This document shows positions 9,686-19,725 of a DNA stretch of 64,000 nucleotides, one piece after another. The notes below the pieces were generated by a model. That model was not told the DNA's origin and did not search any database. It saw nothing but the letters and a program-made list of their open reading frames with translations. The stretch comes from Pseudoalteromonas sp. T1lg75 (GTDB lineage Bacteria; Pseudomonadota; Gammaproteobacteria; Enterobacterales; Alteromonadaceae). A program made the translations under genes and the position numbers. The stretch lies in assembly GCF_002964705.1 (NCBI RefSeq), contig NZ_PQCD01000003.1, positions 62,001 to 126,000 on the forward strand, given 5' to 3'. Each line of letters starts with the position of its first letter. Positions within the stretch are counted from its first letter, which is position 1.

Positions 9686-11794
9686 TTACAAAGAGCTCTC
9701 TACCATGATCTTCGGTGTTACGAAGATAAGCAGCTCACGCTTCTCGTTACGCTCACTGGTTGAGCGGAATAATGCGCCTAGGTAAGGAATGTCACCCAGT
9801 AGCGGCACCTTACGGGCCGAGTTGATGATCTGCTGCTGGTAAATACCACCTAGCACCACGGTTTGACCGTTTTCAACCAGTACCTGAGTCTCGATACGCT
9901 GAGTATCGATGGCAACCGCCGGACCCGTTGCCGTGTCTACCGTATCACCTCGGGTATCCTGAGTGATGGCCAGGTCAAGGATAACCTTGTTATCAGGCGT
10001 GATATGCGGAGTCACTTCTAGGCTAAGTACCGCCTTTTTAAAGGTTACCGTAGTCGCACCACTTGAAGCCGATTGCACATAAGGAATTTCAGTACCCTGC
10101 TCGATACGCGCTTTTTTCTGGTTAGCGGTAGTAATACGCGGACTGGCGATGATCTCACCCTTGTTTTCTTGCTCCAGGGCCGATAGTTCAAGGTCGATCA
10201 ATTGACCATTAGCTAATTTAGCCACATGCATACCAATACTACCAGCGGGATTAGCTATTGGCAGATTCACATTGAGGCGGTCACCCACGCTTGGAGTACC
10301 ATTATTAGCAATGGCGTTAGCACCTATTAGGTTACCAGAAATACCGCTTATAGTGCCAGTTGGGTAATTCGGTGCAGTGGGATCCGTGTTGTTTAACCAA
10401 CCGCCATTACCGTCGCTGAAGCCCCAACGAATACCTAGGTCTTCTTGGATATTATCGCGTACCGTTACCATGCGGGATTCGATAACAACCTGCTTCACCG
10501 CAACATCCAAGTTCTCAATCATACGACGCACATTTTCAATGCTCTTAGCCGTATCCTTGATTAACAAGGTGTTGGTACGAGCATCCACCGACACACTACC
10601 GCGATTAGAAAGAATGCTGTTAACGTCCGTTTGCAGTAAGTCGGCAAACTCTTGTGCCTTGGCATAGTTAAGCTGGATATATTCGCTGTAGAGCGGCTCT
10701 AGGTCTTCAACCTGTTGCTTGGCTTTAAGCTCTTTGGCTTCACGCGCGGCTAATTCTTCGGTTGGTGCAACCATTAAAATCGAACCTTCCATGCGCTTAT
10801 CCAGGCCTTTCACTCGTAATACCATATCAAGGGCCTGGTCCCAAGGCACACCGTCTAAGCGTAGTGTGATGTTACCCGCCACCGAATCACTTACTACCAG
10901 GTTAAAACCATTGTAGTCGGCGATGATCTGTAGCACCGCACGGATAGAAATATCTTGGAAGTTCAGCGACATGGGGCGACCTTGGTAGTCCTTACCATTG
11001 CCTAGGAAGCCTCGCTTCGACTCATCTTTCTCTAAAGTAATAGTAAAGATGTTATCGAGCTGCTGATAGTTATAATCGAACGCGTCTGTGGTGTCGATTT
11101 CGATGCGACTGTTAGAGCCTTCTTTAAAGGTTTCTACCATGCTCACCACGGTGCCGAAGTCCATGACATCCAATTGATACAGTAGGTCGTCAATGATGTC
11201 GGTACTATGGAATTCTACAATCACCTTGCCCGCTTGCTCCTGCACGTCGATAGCGGCCATGTTGTCTTGTAAGAAGACCAATACGCGCGCTTCACCTTTT
11301 TCGCCGCGGCGGAAGTCCAAGGCTTGAATACGGTTGATGTAGTTAGCACCTTCGTCTTCTTCGGCAATGGTTTGTGACGCGTCTTGCGTCGGGTTATCGG
11401 AAACGTGTAGATAGAACAAGTTCTTATCGATACGCGTCTGATAAATTTTCAGGCGATCTAGGTATACGGTTACCTTAAAGCCGTCGTTAACGAACTCGCT
11501 GGTTACCTTTTCTACACCGGCCTTATTGATCAGGACTTCTTCAAGGCTTTGCTCATAATCGGCCTCATCGAAGAAAAGCTCAATACGCGCCGGCTCACTG
11601 AATACCTGAATTTGTGGCTCGATATAGATTTCCTCATCGAATACAAACTCAACCTCAGTTTCACCTTCCAGTAATGGGTTGTAACGAACGTCGTACAACA
11701 AGGGTACGGCGGTCGCAAAACTCGACATAAACAGGGTAGCTACTGCGAGTACCAAAGAATAGATACGATTCATTTTAAATGCGTTATTATGCAT
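9686..11794 (-). CDS. pilQ: Type IV pilus secretin PilQ
   Basis: About 702 residues. Signal peptide, AMIN domains in the first third (peptidoglycan binding), a secretin/TonB short N-terminal domain (FQDISIRAVLQIIADYNGFNLVVSD), a secretin N1 domain, and the C-terminal secretin barrel ending VPLLGDIPYLGALFRS and RELLIFVTPKI. PilQ forms the outer-membrane pore for the pilus. I chose the ATG at 11794 because AAGGT lies about eight bases upstream; a longer in-frame start at 11833 would overlap pilP by 20 bp. Last gene of pilMNOPQ. The usual downstream neighbours aroK-aroB are absent here. Confidence 0.93.
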   Translation of the reverse strand: MHNNAFKMNRIYSLVLAVATLFMSSFATAVPLLYDVRYNPLLEGETEVEFVFDEEIYIEPQIQVFSEPARIELFFDEADYEQSLEEVLINKAGVEKVTSEFVNDGFKVTVYLDRLKIYQTRIDKNLFYLHVSDNPTQDASQTIAEEDEGANYINRIQALDFRRGEKGEARVLVFLQDNMAAIDVQEQAGKVIVEFHSTDIIDDLLYQLDVMDFGTVVSMVETFKEGSNSRIEIDTTDAFDYNYQQLDNIFTITLEKDESKRGFLGNGKDYQGRPMSLNFQDISIRAVLQIIADYNGFNLVVSDSVAGNITLRLDGVPWDQALDMVLRVKGLDKRMEGSILMVAPTEELAAREAKELKAKQQVEDLEPLYSEYIQLNYAKAQEFADLLQTDVNSILSNRGSVSVDARTNTLLIKDTAKSIENVRRMIENLDVAVKQVVIESRMVTVRDNIQEDLGIRWGFSDGNGGWLNNTDPTAPNYPTGTISGISGNLIGANAIANNGTPSVGDRLNVNLPIANPAGSIGMHVAKLANGQLIDLELSALEQENKGEIIASPRITTANQKKARIEQGTEIPYVQSASSGATTVTFKKAVLSLEVTPHITPDNKVILDLAITQDTRGDTVDTATGPAVAIDTQRIETQVLVENGQTVVLGGIYQQQIINSARKVPLLGDIPYLGALFRSTSERNEKRELLIFVTPKIMVESSL

Positions 11795-11813
11795 TGTGCT
11801 GTTACCTTGATTT

Positions 11814-12350
11814 TTATGAACTGGAATCATCACCTGCCTCCAACATTTCTAGCTTGGTCAGGCGTTCTTTCCAACATCCTGCTCCATCAGGGATTAACTC
11901 TAATAATTCTATGTAGTTATTGCGTACCTGAGTCACTTTGCCGTGATACAAGCCAACGTAATTGCCTCTTGAAATTCGGTGCAAGGTGTCATCTGATGCC
12001 TTGACGAGGGCCCAAGTTTGCGGCCCTGAACCGAGTGTGCCTTTCATCGATAGGTTATCCAATGGATAACGCTCCAAAGGCTCCTTCTTACGCTGTGGAT
12101 CCGGGTGCAAGCAGTTTTGCACCTGAATCAACTTATCCTGAATTAGTTCAGGCTTGGGCGCCACAAACGGACTACGCAAGTCGGATGCGCTGTAGGCAAA
12201 ATGCTCAAACTGGGCAATTTCAGGAATTGGCTCCACCTTGGGCTGCGTACTGGCTTTTACTCGGTTGATAAACTCTTTTTGCTCGGTCGTGTCATCAAAA
12301 CACCCACTCACTAACAGTGTTAACGAGGCGACTGCGAGGAGTTTTTTCAT
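11814..12350 (-). CDS. pilP: Type IV pilus inner-membrane lipoprotein PilP
   Basis: 178 residues with a lipobox (LLVSGC, Cys 17), a disordered proline-containing linker, and a C-terminal beta domain (SMKGTLGSGPQTWALVKA, GNYVGLYHGKV). PilP is anchored in the inner membrane, binds PilN/PilO through its N-terminal linker and contacts the periplasmic N domains of PilQ, bridging the two membranes. Its start is directly adjacent to the pilO stop. Confidence 0.92.
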   Translation of the reverse strand: MKKLLAVASLTLLVSGCFDDTTEQKEFINRVKASTQPKVEPIPEIAQFEHFAYSASDLRSPFVAPKPELIQDKLIQVQNCLHPDPQRKKEPLERYPLDNLSMKGTLGSGPQTWALVKASDDTLHRISRGNYVGLYHGKVTQVRNNYIELLELIPDGAGCWKERLTKLEMLEAGDDSSS

Positions 12351-12949
12351 TATTCATCCCCCTCATAACGGTAAGTCTTAGCGACCACACTAAAGACTAG
12401 CTGGTCATCACCGGTAGCTTCGATTTCAAAGTCGTGCAAGCTGATAATACGCGGTAGCTGCGCTACCTTACCAACGAACTCACCAAATTCGTGATAGCTT
12501 CCTTCAACCTCAATCTTAATGGGTAGCTCGGTGTAGAACTCTTTTTTGATCTCCGGTAACCAGCCGATCTTAACAAAGGTCAGACCACTGGTTGTACCAA
12601 CATAAGAGAGATCATCCAGCAATCCAGGCGTTTCATTCGAGGTAGGCAGTTTTTTCAATAGCTGGGAGAATTTCTCTTCCATCTCTTGCATCTGCTGCTT
12701 ATAGATTTCGAGACGACTGGCTTTGGAGTACTTAAAACGATAGCTGTCGCGCAATTCGACTTCTTTATTTTGCACGCTTTCATAACCAGTGATTTTATCT
12801 TCCACCAGTAGTTTGTAGCTAAAGAACAACACCAGGCCCGCAGCAAAGACACATGCTAAACCCTTAACCAGGGCGGGCCATTCGCCTATGTTGTCGAGCT
12901 CCAGCTCACCCCACTCGATATCACTAAAGGCTTTAAAACCTGAACTCAT
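12350..12949 (-). CDS. pilO: Type IV pilus alignment protein PilO
   Basis: 199 residues with one membrane helix at about 28-48, a coiled-coil stretch (about 70-98, with QQMQEMEEKFSQLLKKLP) and a ferredoxin-like periplasmic domain ending in VFSVVAKTYRY. PilO dimerises with PilN to form the alignment subcomplex. It overlaps pilN by four bases. Confidence 0.92.
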   Translation of the reverse strand: MSSGFKAFSDIEWGELELDNIGEWPALVKGLACVFAAGLVLFFSYKLLVEDKITGYESVQNKEVELRDSYRFKYSKASRLEIYKQQMQEMEEKFSQLLKKLPTSNETPGLLDDLSYVGTTSGLTFVKIGWLPEIKKEFYTELPIKIEVEGSYHEFGEFVGKVAQLPRIISLHDFEIEATGDDQLVFSVVAKTYRYEGDE

Positions 12950-13512
12950 TGTTTCACCTCGCCAATCTCACCGAAGGACTTCACACTGAATTGCATATTG
13001 AAATCACTCAACAAACGAGCCTGCTCTTCCCCGGCAACGATGCCTTGCAAGGATGCTCTCTCTAGTAGGTATGAGCCTTCAACTTGACGAATCATGGTTG
13101 ATAAGCGGTTGTTAGACTCACTCTTACCCGTAATTTGAATTGCATCACCGCGACGCTCGAGCGTCGTAAAGTAAACGCCGGAAGGAACGATTTTCGCCAC
13201 TTCATCCATAATGCGCGTACCCAGGTTACGGTTACTTTGCAGCTCTTCAATCAAGCGCATACGCTGTTGTAAGCTTTCTTTTTTCTTGTCCAGCTCACGA
13301 ATTTCGGCGATACGCTGATCCAGTACTTGAATTTCGCGTACTAGAAAGTTGTTACGCACATTCTGGCCATCGATCATGGCCCCATAGACTTGACTGAGCG
13401 CAAACATAGAGGCAAAGGCAATTACAATCACCATTACCAAGATGGTAACGAAGTTTTGTTGCGCTTCCTTCCGTGCGGCTTCACGCCAAGGCAGTAGATT
13501 TATATGTGGCAT
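12946..13512 (-). CDS. pilN: Type IV pilus alignment protein PilN
   Basis: 188 residues. The extreme N-terminus carries INLLPWREAAR, the short cytoplasmic motif that docks into PilM. A membrane helix follows (about 22-42), then a coiled coil and a ferredoxin-like periplasmic domain. It couples cytoplasmic PilM to periplasmic PilO/PilP. It overlaps pilM by 13 bases and pilO by four. Confidence 0.93.
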   Translation of the reverse strand: MPHINLLPWREAARKEAQQNFVTILVMVIVIAFASMFALSQVYGAMIDGQNVRNNFLVREIQVLDQRIAEIRELDKKKESLQQRMRLIEELQSNRNLGTRIMDEVAKIVPSGVYFTTLERRGDAIQITGKSESNNRLSTMIRQVEGSYLLERASLQGIVAGEEQARLLSDFNMQFSVKSFGEIGEVKQ

Positions 13513-14579
13513 GCTGAGAAGCTCCTCAATGCAAGACCCGTGGCGACGGCGAATTGGGCTTTATGCTTGTCAATCAGCTCCTGATCAACGCGCGAACCGA
13601 TTTCCATGCTCTTAAAGGGGTCAACAACAACGGTATGAATGCCCAATTCATCGACAAGCAATCTATCCAAACCATCGATCATGGTGGTACCGCCAGATAG
13701 AACAATGTAGTCCACTTGGTCTTTACCACTGGTGGTCAAGAACATCTGCACGGCGCGACGAACCTGCTGCAACAAAGAGGTTTGGAACGGCGCCAACACC
13801 TCAAAGGTGTAGTTAGGCGGTAAATCGCCCGTGCATTTAGCTCGTTCGGCTTCGTCAAAGTTTTTGTTGTAGTAGGAGACGATGGTGTTGGTATATTGCT
13901 CACCACCGAACACCTGGTCTCGGGTATAAATGGTCTCGCCTTTTTGCACCACGCTGACCAAGGTCATCACCGCACCAATATCTACCAAAGCCACCACCTT
14001 GTCTTTGGCATCTTCTGGCAATGAGGCATAGGCCACATCCAGACTCCTGCTCAAAGCATAGGTTTCAACATCAACGACCTTGGGTGTGAAACCACCGGCC
14101 TCAACCGCTCCGGAGCGTGCTTCCACGCTTTCCGTACGCGCTGCCGAGAGCAACACGTTGACCTTTGACGGGTCAGCCTCGTTGATGTCGAGCTTTTCGA
14201 AATCAATGCTTACTTCATCCAGAGGATAAGGGATTAAGCTATCCGCCTCGATTTCGATCTGCGATTCCAATTCAGCATCACTTAATGCCACATCCATAAA
14301 GATCACCTTAGTGATCACCGTCTGACCAGACACGGCAACAACGGCGTGACTGATAGACTTTGGAATGCGTCTTCTAAGTTTTGCGATTACGCGGCCAATC
14401 GCCTCAATATCTTGTATGTTACGCTCGGCCATAGCCCCTTTGGGCATAGGTTCGATTGCAACAGCATCGAGACGATAACCCTGGTCCTGCTGTGTTAGTA
14501 ACACCGCTTTAACAGAGTGTGAGCCGATGTCGATGCCCACCATGGCGGGCACTGACTTTTTGAGAAGTCGATTTAACAT
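13500..14579 (-). CDS. pilM: Type IV pilus actin-like protein PilM
   Basis: 359-residue actin/FtsA-like ATPase. Phosphate-1 motif GIDIGSHSVKAVLL is near residue 15, with ALVDIGAVMTLVSVV in the centre and YIVLSGGTTMIDGLDRLL near the C-terminus. It binds ATP and the N-terminal peptide of PilN on the cytoplasmic face. First gene of pilMNOPQ and divergent from mrcA, the common gammaproteobacterial arrangement. Confidence 0.94.
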   Translation of the reverse strand: MLNRLLKKSVPAMVGIDIGSHSVKAVLLTQQDQGYRLDAVAIEPMPKGAMAERNIQDIEAIGRVIAKLRRRIPKSISHAVVAVSGQTVITKVIFMDVALSDAELESQIEIEADSLIPYPLDEVSIDFEKLDINEADPSKVNVLLSAARTESVEARSGAVEAGGFTPKVVDVETYALSRSLDVAYASLPEDAKDKVVALVDIGAVMTLVSVVQKGETIYTRDQVFGGEQYTNTIVSYYNKNFDEAERAKCTGDLPPNYTFEVLAPFQTSLLQQVRRAVQMFLTTSGKDQVDYIVLSGGTTMIDGLDRLLVDELGIHTVVVDPFKSMEIGSRVDQELIDKHKAQFAVATGLALRSFSACHI

Positions 14580-14713
14580 AAGAGCAACGTGAAACCTTTT
14601 TTTATAATTATAATAGACTTATAAATTATTGATGAAAAAATTTTATTCACTTTCTAATCAAGATATACTAGCAACCTCTGCGCTCAATTGGGAGTCCAAA
14701 TAGGGAATTATCC

Positions 14714-17308
14714 GTGAAAATATTCAAAAAATTTTTACAAATCCTTTGCATATGTGGCCTCCTGGGCTGTATTACTCTGGTTGCTTTATACCTTTACGTG
14801 AAGCCTGACATCCCCAGCGTAGCGGTATTAAAAGATGTAAAGTTACAAACACCAATGCAAGTATTTACGCGGGATGGCAAACTGATCAACCAGTTTGGTG
14901 AGAAGCGGCGAATCCCTGTAAAAATCAACGACGTCCCGGAACCACTTCGAAAAGCATTCCTGGCCACCGAAGATAATCGCTTTTATGAACACTACGGCAT
15001 AGACCCTATAGGTATAGTACGTAGTGCTTTAGTACTAATATCCACTGGTGAAAAGCGCCAGGGGGCCAGTACTATTACAATGCAATTAGCGCGAAACTTC
15101 TTTTTAACTCGTGAAAAAGCATATATTCGCAAAGTTAAAGAAATATTTATTGCCATCCACATTGAGCAATTATTAAGCAAAGATGAAATTTTCGAGCTCT
15201 ACCTTAATAAAATAGAATTAGGAAACCGCGCTTTTGGTATTGGTGCTGCGGCCCAAGTTTATTATGGCAAATCACTCGATGAATTAACTCTAGCACAAAT
15301 GGCGATGATTGCAGGTTTACCTAAAGCACCTTCGGCATTAAACCCAATTCGCAACCCGGAGCGTGCCAAAGCGCGCCGTAATGTGGTGCTCTCACGCATG
15401 CTGGATGAAGGTTATATCAGTACTTCTGAATATCAGGAAGCAACAAGTGCTCCGATCACTGCCACCTTCCATGGTGCCGAGATTGAACTCTATGCCCCTT
15501 ATATTTCTGAGATGGCCCGGGCCGAACTGGTTGCCATGTACGGCACCGAGCAAGCCTATAATTCCGGCATCAAGGTCTATACCTCGGTAGAGTCGACCAT
15601 GCAGGCGGCGGCGCAAACAGCTCTTAGAGACAACCTCTATGCCTATGATATGCGCCATGGTTATCGCGGCCCCGAGGCCTACCTATGGCAACACGACAGT
15701 GAAGAGCCCCTCAGCGAACAAGAATTAGTGCAGCATTTAAAAGGCGTTAATACACTGGCCGACCTTCATGCCGGCGTAGTCATGTCAGTTGAAGAACAAG
15801 CCATTACCGTACTGACTAAAAATAATGAGCGTCTGAGCATAGATTGGGAAGGCTTGAAGTGGGCTCGCACCTTTATCACCCAGTCGCGCCAGAGCTTTGC
15901 GCCAAAAACGGCCGCCGATATTCTCAATCCAGGAGCGCAAATCTGGTACCGCTTCGATAAGGACGGCCAGCCCCTCTTGGCACAGCTTCCCGATGCTTCC
16001 AGCGCCCTGGTGTCAATCGATCCCAAGGACGGCCGCATTAAGGCCATCGTTGGTGGCTACAGCTTTGAGCAAAGCCAGTACAATCGCGCCGTCCAAGCCA
16101 AACGCCAGGTGGGTTCTAATATCAAGCCCTTTATCTATTCCGCGGCTTTAGAGCACGGCTATTCCTTGGCCACCATTATCAACGATGCCCCTATCAATCA
16201 CTGGGATAAAAGTCAGGGCGTTGCCTGGCGGCCAAAAAACAGCCCGGAGAAATACGTCGGCCCTATTCGTGTTCGCCGTGCCCTGGCCCAGTCTAAAAAC
16301 GTGGTCTCGGTGCGCCTGATACGCGGTGTGGGCGTGGATACCGCCGCCGATCATTTACTTAAATTCGGCTTCAAGGACGAGGATATTCCCCGCAATGAAA
16401 CCTTGGCCTTGGGCAGTGCCTCATTAACGCCGCTGGAATTAGCTCGCGGTATGAGCGCCTTTGCCAATGGCGGTCACCTGGTGGAACCCTATTTTATTAG
16501 CTCCATAGTTACCAGTGAAGACGAGGTGCTTTACCAGGCTCAGCCCTTGCTTGCCTGTAGCAATGAACAGCGCCGCAAAAACGAGGTACTGGCCGAGTTT
16601 GCCGAGCTCGCCAAGCTCGAAGAATTAACCACGGATGAAATCCTCGCCAGTGACCAAGCAACAGCCGCTCAGCAAAGCGATGAGCTCCCAATGCCAGAGC
16701 AGCAAGCGATTCCAAGCTGCGCACCACGGGTGATTTCAGAGCAAAATGCCTTTTTAATTGCCGATGCCATGAACAGCGCCATTTGGGGTGGCGGTGATTG
16801 GCAGCATGGTACCGGCTGGAACGGCACAGGTTGGCGGGCCACTAAATTAAAACGTCGCGACCTATCCGGTAAAACCGGTACCACCAACAACTCCGTCGAT
16901 ACCTGGTTTAGCGGCTTTAATGCCAACGTCATGACCACGGTCTGGGTTGGTTTTGATAACCCGGGTAATCCATTGGGGCGAACCAGCTACAACAATAACC
17001 TCGACCGCGGTCAAATCTTTGGGGCCGAGTCTGGTGCTAAGACCTCTCAGCCTGCTTGGATCGACTTTATGCGCGTCGCCCTTGAAGATCAGCCTTATGC
17101 GGCAATAGAGCCACCCGAAGGATTAGAATCGGTGCGCATTGACCTGAAAACCGGGCTACTGAGTCATAACAATGACCATACAAGTCGCTTTGAATACTTC
17201 ATTAAGGGCACAGCGCCAACCCGCTATGTTGAAAAAGCCCCGCCGGTGCTCTTTGAAACTCAGTCGCCGGGAGAAAAAGCCCTGCCCACCGAGGATGAGT
17301 TGTTCTAA
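14714..17308 (+). CDS. mrcA: Bifunctional penicillin-binding protein 1A
   Basis: 864 residues: one N-terminal membrane helix (about 9-31), GT51 glycosyltransferase domain (EDNRFYEHYGIDPIGI, QGASTITMQLARNFF, AGLPKAPSALNP), an OB-like insertion, then the transpeptidase domain. The nucleophile motif SNIK starts at Ser468, the SKN motif follows, and KTGT is at 720-723. The enzyme polymerises and crosslinks peptidoglycan. It requires LpoA, also encoded here. The start is a GTG at 14714. Divergent from pilM. Confidence 0.95.
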   Translation: MKIFKKFLQILCICGLLGCITLVALYLYVKPDIPSVAVLKDVKLQTPMQVFTRDGKLINQFGEKRRIPVKINDVPEPLRKAFLATEDNRFYEHYGIDPIGIVRSALVLISTGEKRQGASTITMQLARNFFLTREKAYIRKVKEIFIAIHIEQLLSKDEIFELYLNKIELGNRAFGIGAAAQVYYGKSLDELTLAQMAMIAGLPKAPSALNPIRNPERAKARRNVVLSRMLDEGYISTSEYQEATSAPITATFHGAEIELYAPYISEMARAELVAMYGTEQAYNSGIKVYTSVESTMQAAAQTALRDNLYAYDMRHGYRGPEAYLWQHDSEEPLSEQELVQHLKGVNTLADLHAGVVMSVEEQAITVLTKNNERLSIDWEGLKWARTFITQSRQSFAPKTAADILNPGAQIWYRFDKDGQPLLAQLPDASSALVSIDPKDGRIKAIVGGYSFEQSQYNRAVQAKRQVGSNIKPFIYSAALEHGYSLATIINDAPINHWDKSQGVAWRPKNSPEKYVGPIRVRRALAQSKNVVSVRLIRGVGVDTAADHLLKFGFKDEDIPRNETLALGSASLTPLELARGMSAFANGGHLVEPYFISSIVTSEDEVLYQAQPLLACSNEQRRKNEVLAEFAELAKLEELTTDEILASDQATAAQQSDELPMPEQQAIPSCAPRVISEQNAFLIADAMNSAIWGGGDWQHGTGWNGTGWRATKLKRRDLSGKTGTTNNSVDTWFSGFNANVMTTVWVGFDNPGNPLGRTSYNNNLDRGQIFGAESGAKTSQPAWIDFMRVALEDQPYAAIEPPEGLESVRIDLKTGLLSHNNDHTSRFEYFIKGTAPTRYVEKAPPVLFETQSPGEKALPTEDELF

Positions 17309-17313
17309 CTAAG

Positions 17314-17342
17314 AAAAAAAGCCAGCGAATGCTGGCTTTTTT
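17314..17342. terminator. Terminator between convergent mrcA and metL
   Basis: GCCAGC (17321-17326)/GCTGGC (17331-17336) with a four-base loop, an A tract on the left and a T tract on the right, so it can serve both genes. Confidence 0.88.
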
Positions 17343-17363
17343 ATTTCTTAACGAGTACCCGGG

Positions 17364-19709
17364 TTAGCTCAACCGGCTTGCAAGCCAGTATAGATCTGAA
17401 TGCACACCCGCGGCAGTGACTTCCTTACCCGCCCCCGGCCCTTGGATCACCAAGCCGTTCTCCTGATACCAATGACTGTTGACGACAAAGATATTGTCAC
17501 CGGGCTGCAATCCCGCCAATGGGTCATTGGCTGGCACCGCCACCAGCCCTACCTTGGCTTCCACCTTGCCTTGCTCAATGCGCAGGTCGGCGTTGTAACG
17601 CAGCACCTTTTGCTCAGCCTTGGCCTGCTGAGCTCGCGACGATACAAACTCATCTAGCGCATCTAGGTTAGTCTGACATTCCTGCCAAGTTCCGGCTGCC
17701 AATTGGGTCGGCATTAAGGCACTCAGATCAATATCATCCAGTTCCAGATCTAAACCCAGTTCACGGGCCAGGATCAGCAGCTTGCGCTGAACATCACGCC
17801 CGGATAAGTCTTCACGGGGATCAGGCTCGGTAAAGCCAAGCTCCTGTGCTGCCAACAGCAGCTGAGAAAATGGCACGCTGCCATCATATTGACTACATAG
17901 CCAGGATAAGGTGCCGGAAAAAACGCCCTGCACCCGAGTCACTCTATCGCCGCTATTTTGCAGATCAGCCAGGGCGAAGTTAATTGGCAACCCGGCGCCC
18001 ACGCTGGTGTTATAGCGCCACTGCAGGTTACGCTGGGCCAAATCTTGTTTCAGGCTCTGATACCAGGCAAAGGGAGCCGTCCCTGCGTATTTATTGGCAC
18101 TGATCAAATGACAATCAGCCTTGGCAAACTGAGGGTAAAGCTGGCTAAAGGGCTCACTGGCAGTGATATCAATCACCACCTTGTGCTCGTAATCAAGCTG
18201 CGCCAAACGCGATATTAACTCCTCGTCAGTGTAGTCCTGCGCATGCTGTTCCCAAGCCGCCTGCCATTGTTCGATATCGATACCGCAAGGGTCAAAAAGC
18301 AGGCCTTTGCTGCGCACCAGGGCCACCACCTTAACGTCTATATGCTGACGCAAACGCGCCAACTGCTGGGCAAATTGCGCCACAAAAACCTCGCCAACAT
18401 TACCTAAACCGGCCACCACCACGGCCAGTTGCCGTTGAGAGCCCAACAAACGCTGGTGCAAATAGCCCAGGCTATCGGCATCAATCTCTTCATCGGTTAA
18501 CTGCAAACAATAACCTTCGCCCACATGCGTAAAACGGCCGTTGAGGTTGAGTTCGCTTACTTCCTGTAGCACTTGCTGTTGGCATTTAGCCAGCTGTGCT
18601 TGCGGTGCGACCAGGGCAAAACCGTTGACATTTGACTCCAGCAATTGAGCGCGCTCGCCAAAGTGATGTAGTAGCTCGGCACTGTGTTGCTGCGGGACCA
18701 CTAGATGCCAGGCACCCCTTACATCGCAGGCGATAAGGCTAGTCTGCAATTGACGTCGTAATTGTTCCAGCTCACCCTGTTCGAGCTGCTTAACCTTGAT
18801 AACATCCTGCTGCGCTAGGGTAGTAATGAAGTGCTTGTGCTTACAACCGCCTTCGCGCACCACCTCGGTTCCTAAGGCGTCGCTCTCGTAGGAGCTGCGC
18901 ACCGACAATTTAATGGAAGTGCCATGCAAAGGAGACAAAGTTTTGGCATGCAATACGGGATTGCCCAGCGCCGCCAACAATTGTGCCTGGGAACGACAAA
19001 TTTTATGGTACTTCTGGGCGCTGGCAACCTTTCTCAGATCCGTGCTAAACACCCCCTGAGTATCGGTCCAAATACACACCTCCTCAACGCCCATATACCG
19101 AGCAAGTAAGGTGGCGCTGTAATCACTGCCATTACGACCTAGGGTTACCGTCTGACCTTGCTGATCGGCGGCAATAAAGCCGGTGATCACATTTATCTTA
19201 TCCGCACCAATGAATTGCTGACATTGCTGTTCATTCACACGATGCAATAGCTGCCCATGCTGGGCACAGAGCAATCGTCGCGCATCCAGCGCCTGCGCTT
19301 CAACACCGAGTTGTTGCAGATAGCTGGATAATAAACGCGCCGACCAGAGCTCGCCATGGGCTAGCAGGGTAGCCTCGTGCAAGCGGCCCTGCTCAAACTC
19401 TTGCCAGACTTGTGTTAATTCATGCTCCAGCAGAGCTAAAACCTGTGTGTTAATTTCCCCGCTTAACAGCTCATGGATCAGCTCCTGCTGATGATTACGC
19501 AACAAGCTAATCACATCCACGCCGCTGTGCAGATCTTGCTGCTCAAACGCTTGCCATAACTTAACCAATGTATCCGTGGTCTTGCCCGCCGCAGACACCA
19601 CGACTATGTCACCCACCTGGCTATGTGCCAGGATGATATTGGCAACCGCATGATAACGAGCCGCACTGCTTAGGCTAGAGCCGCCAAATTTATGTACTAC
19701 CTTGGCCAT
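17364..19709 (-). CDS. metL: Bifunctional aspartokinase II / homoserine dehydrogenase II
   Basis: 781 residues. The aspartokinase domain begins VVHKFGGSSLSSAARY and contains TLGRNGSDYSATLLARYMG. The homoserine dehydrogenase domain begins near VVVAGLGNVGEVFVAQFA and holds ISANKYAGTAPF and YNTSVGAGLPI. The enzyme catalyses the first and third steps from aspartate to methionine/threonine. GGGAG nine bases before the ATG at 19709 fixes the start, 16 bp after the metB stop. Operon pairing with metB marks it as MetL rather than ThrA, so it is likely controlled by the MetJ boxes upstream of metB. Confidence 0.94.
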   Translation of the reverse strand: MAKVVHKFGGSSLSSAARYHAVANIILAHSQVGDIVVVSAAGKTTDTLVKLWQAFEQQDLHSGVDVISLLRNHQQELIHELLSGEINTQVLALLEHELTQVWQEFEQGRLHEATLLAHGELWSARLLSSYLQQLGVEAQALDARRLLCAQHGQLLHRVNEQQCQQFIGADKINVITGFIAADQQGQTVTLGRNGSDYSATLLARYMGVEEVCIWTDTQGVFSTDLRKVASAQKYHKICRSQAQLLAALGNPVLHAKTLSPLHGTSIKLSVRSSYESDALGTEVVREGGCKHKHFITTLAQQDVIKVKQLEQGELEQLRRQLQTSLIACDVRGAWHLVVPQQHSAELLHHFGERAQLLESNVNGFALVAPQAQLAKCQQQVLQEVSELNLNGRFTHVGEGYCLQLTDEEIDADSLGYLHQRLLGSQRQLAVVVAGLGNVGEVFVAQFAQQLARLRQHIDVKVVALVRSKGLLFDPCGIDIEQWQAAWEQHAQDYTDEELISRLAQLDYEHKVVIDITASEPFSQLYPQFAKADCHLISANKYAGTAPFAWYQSLKQDLAQRNLQWRYNTSVGAGLPINFALADLQNSGDRVTRVQGVFSGTLSWLCSQYDGSVPFSQLLLAAQELGFTEPDPREDLSGRDVQRKLLILARELGLDLELDDIDLSALMPTQLAAGTWQECQTNLDALDEFVSSRAQQAKAEQKVLRYNADLRIEQGKVEAKVGLVAVPANDPLAGLQPGDNIFVVNSHWYQENGLVIQGPGAGKEVTAAGVHSDLYWLASRLS

Positions 19710-19725
19710 GAAATTAAACTCCCGC

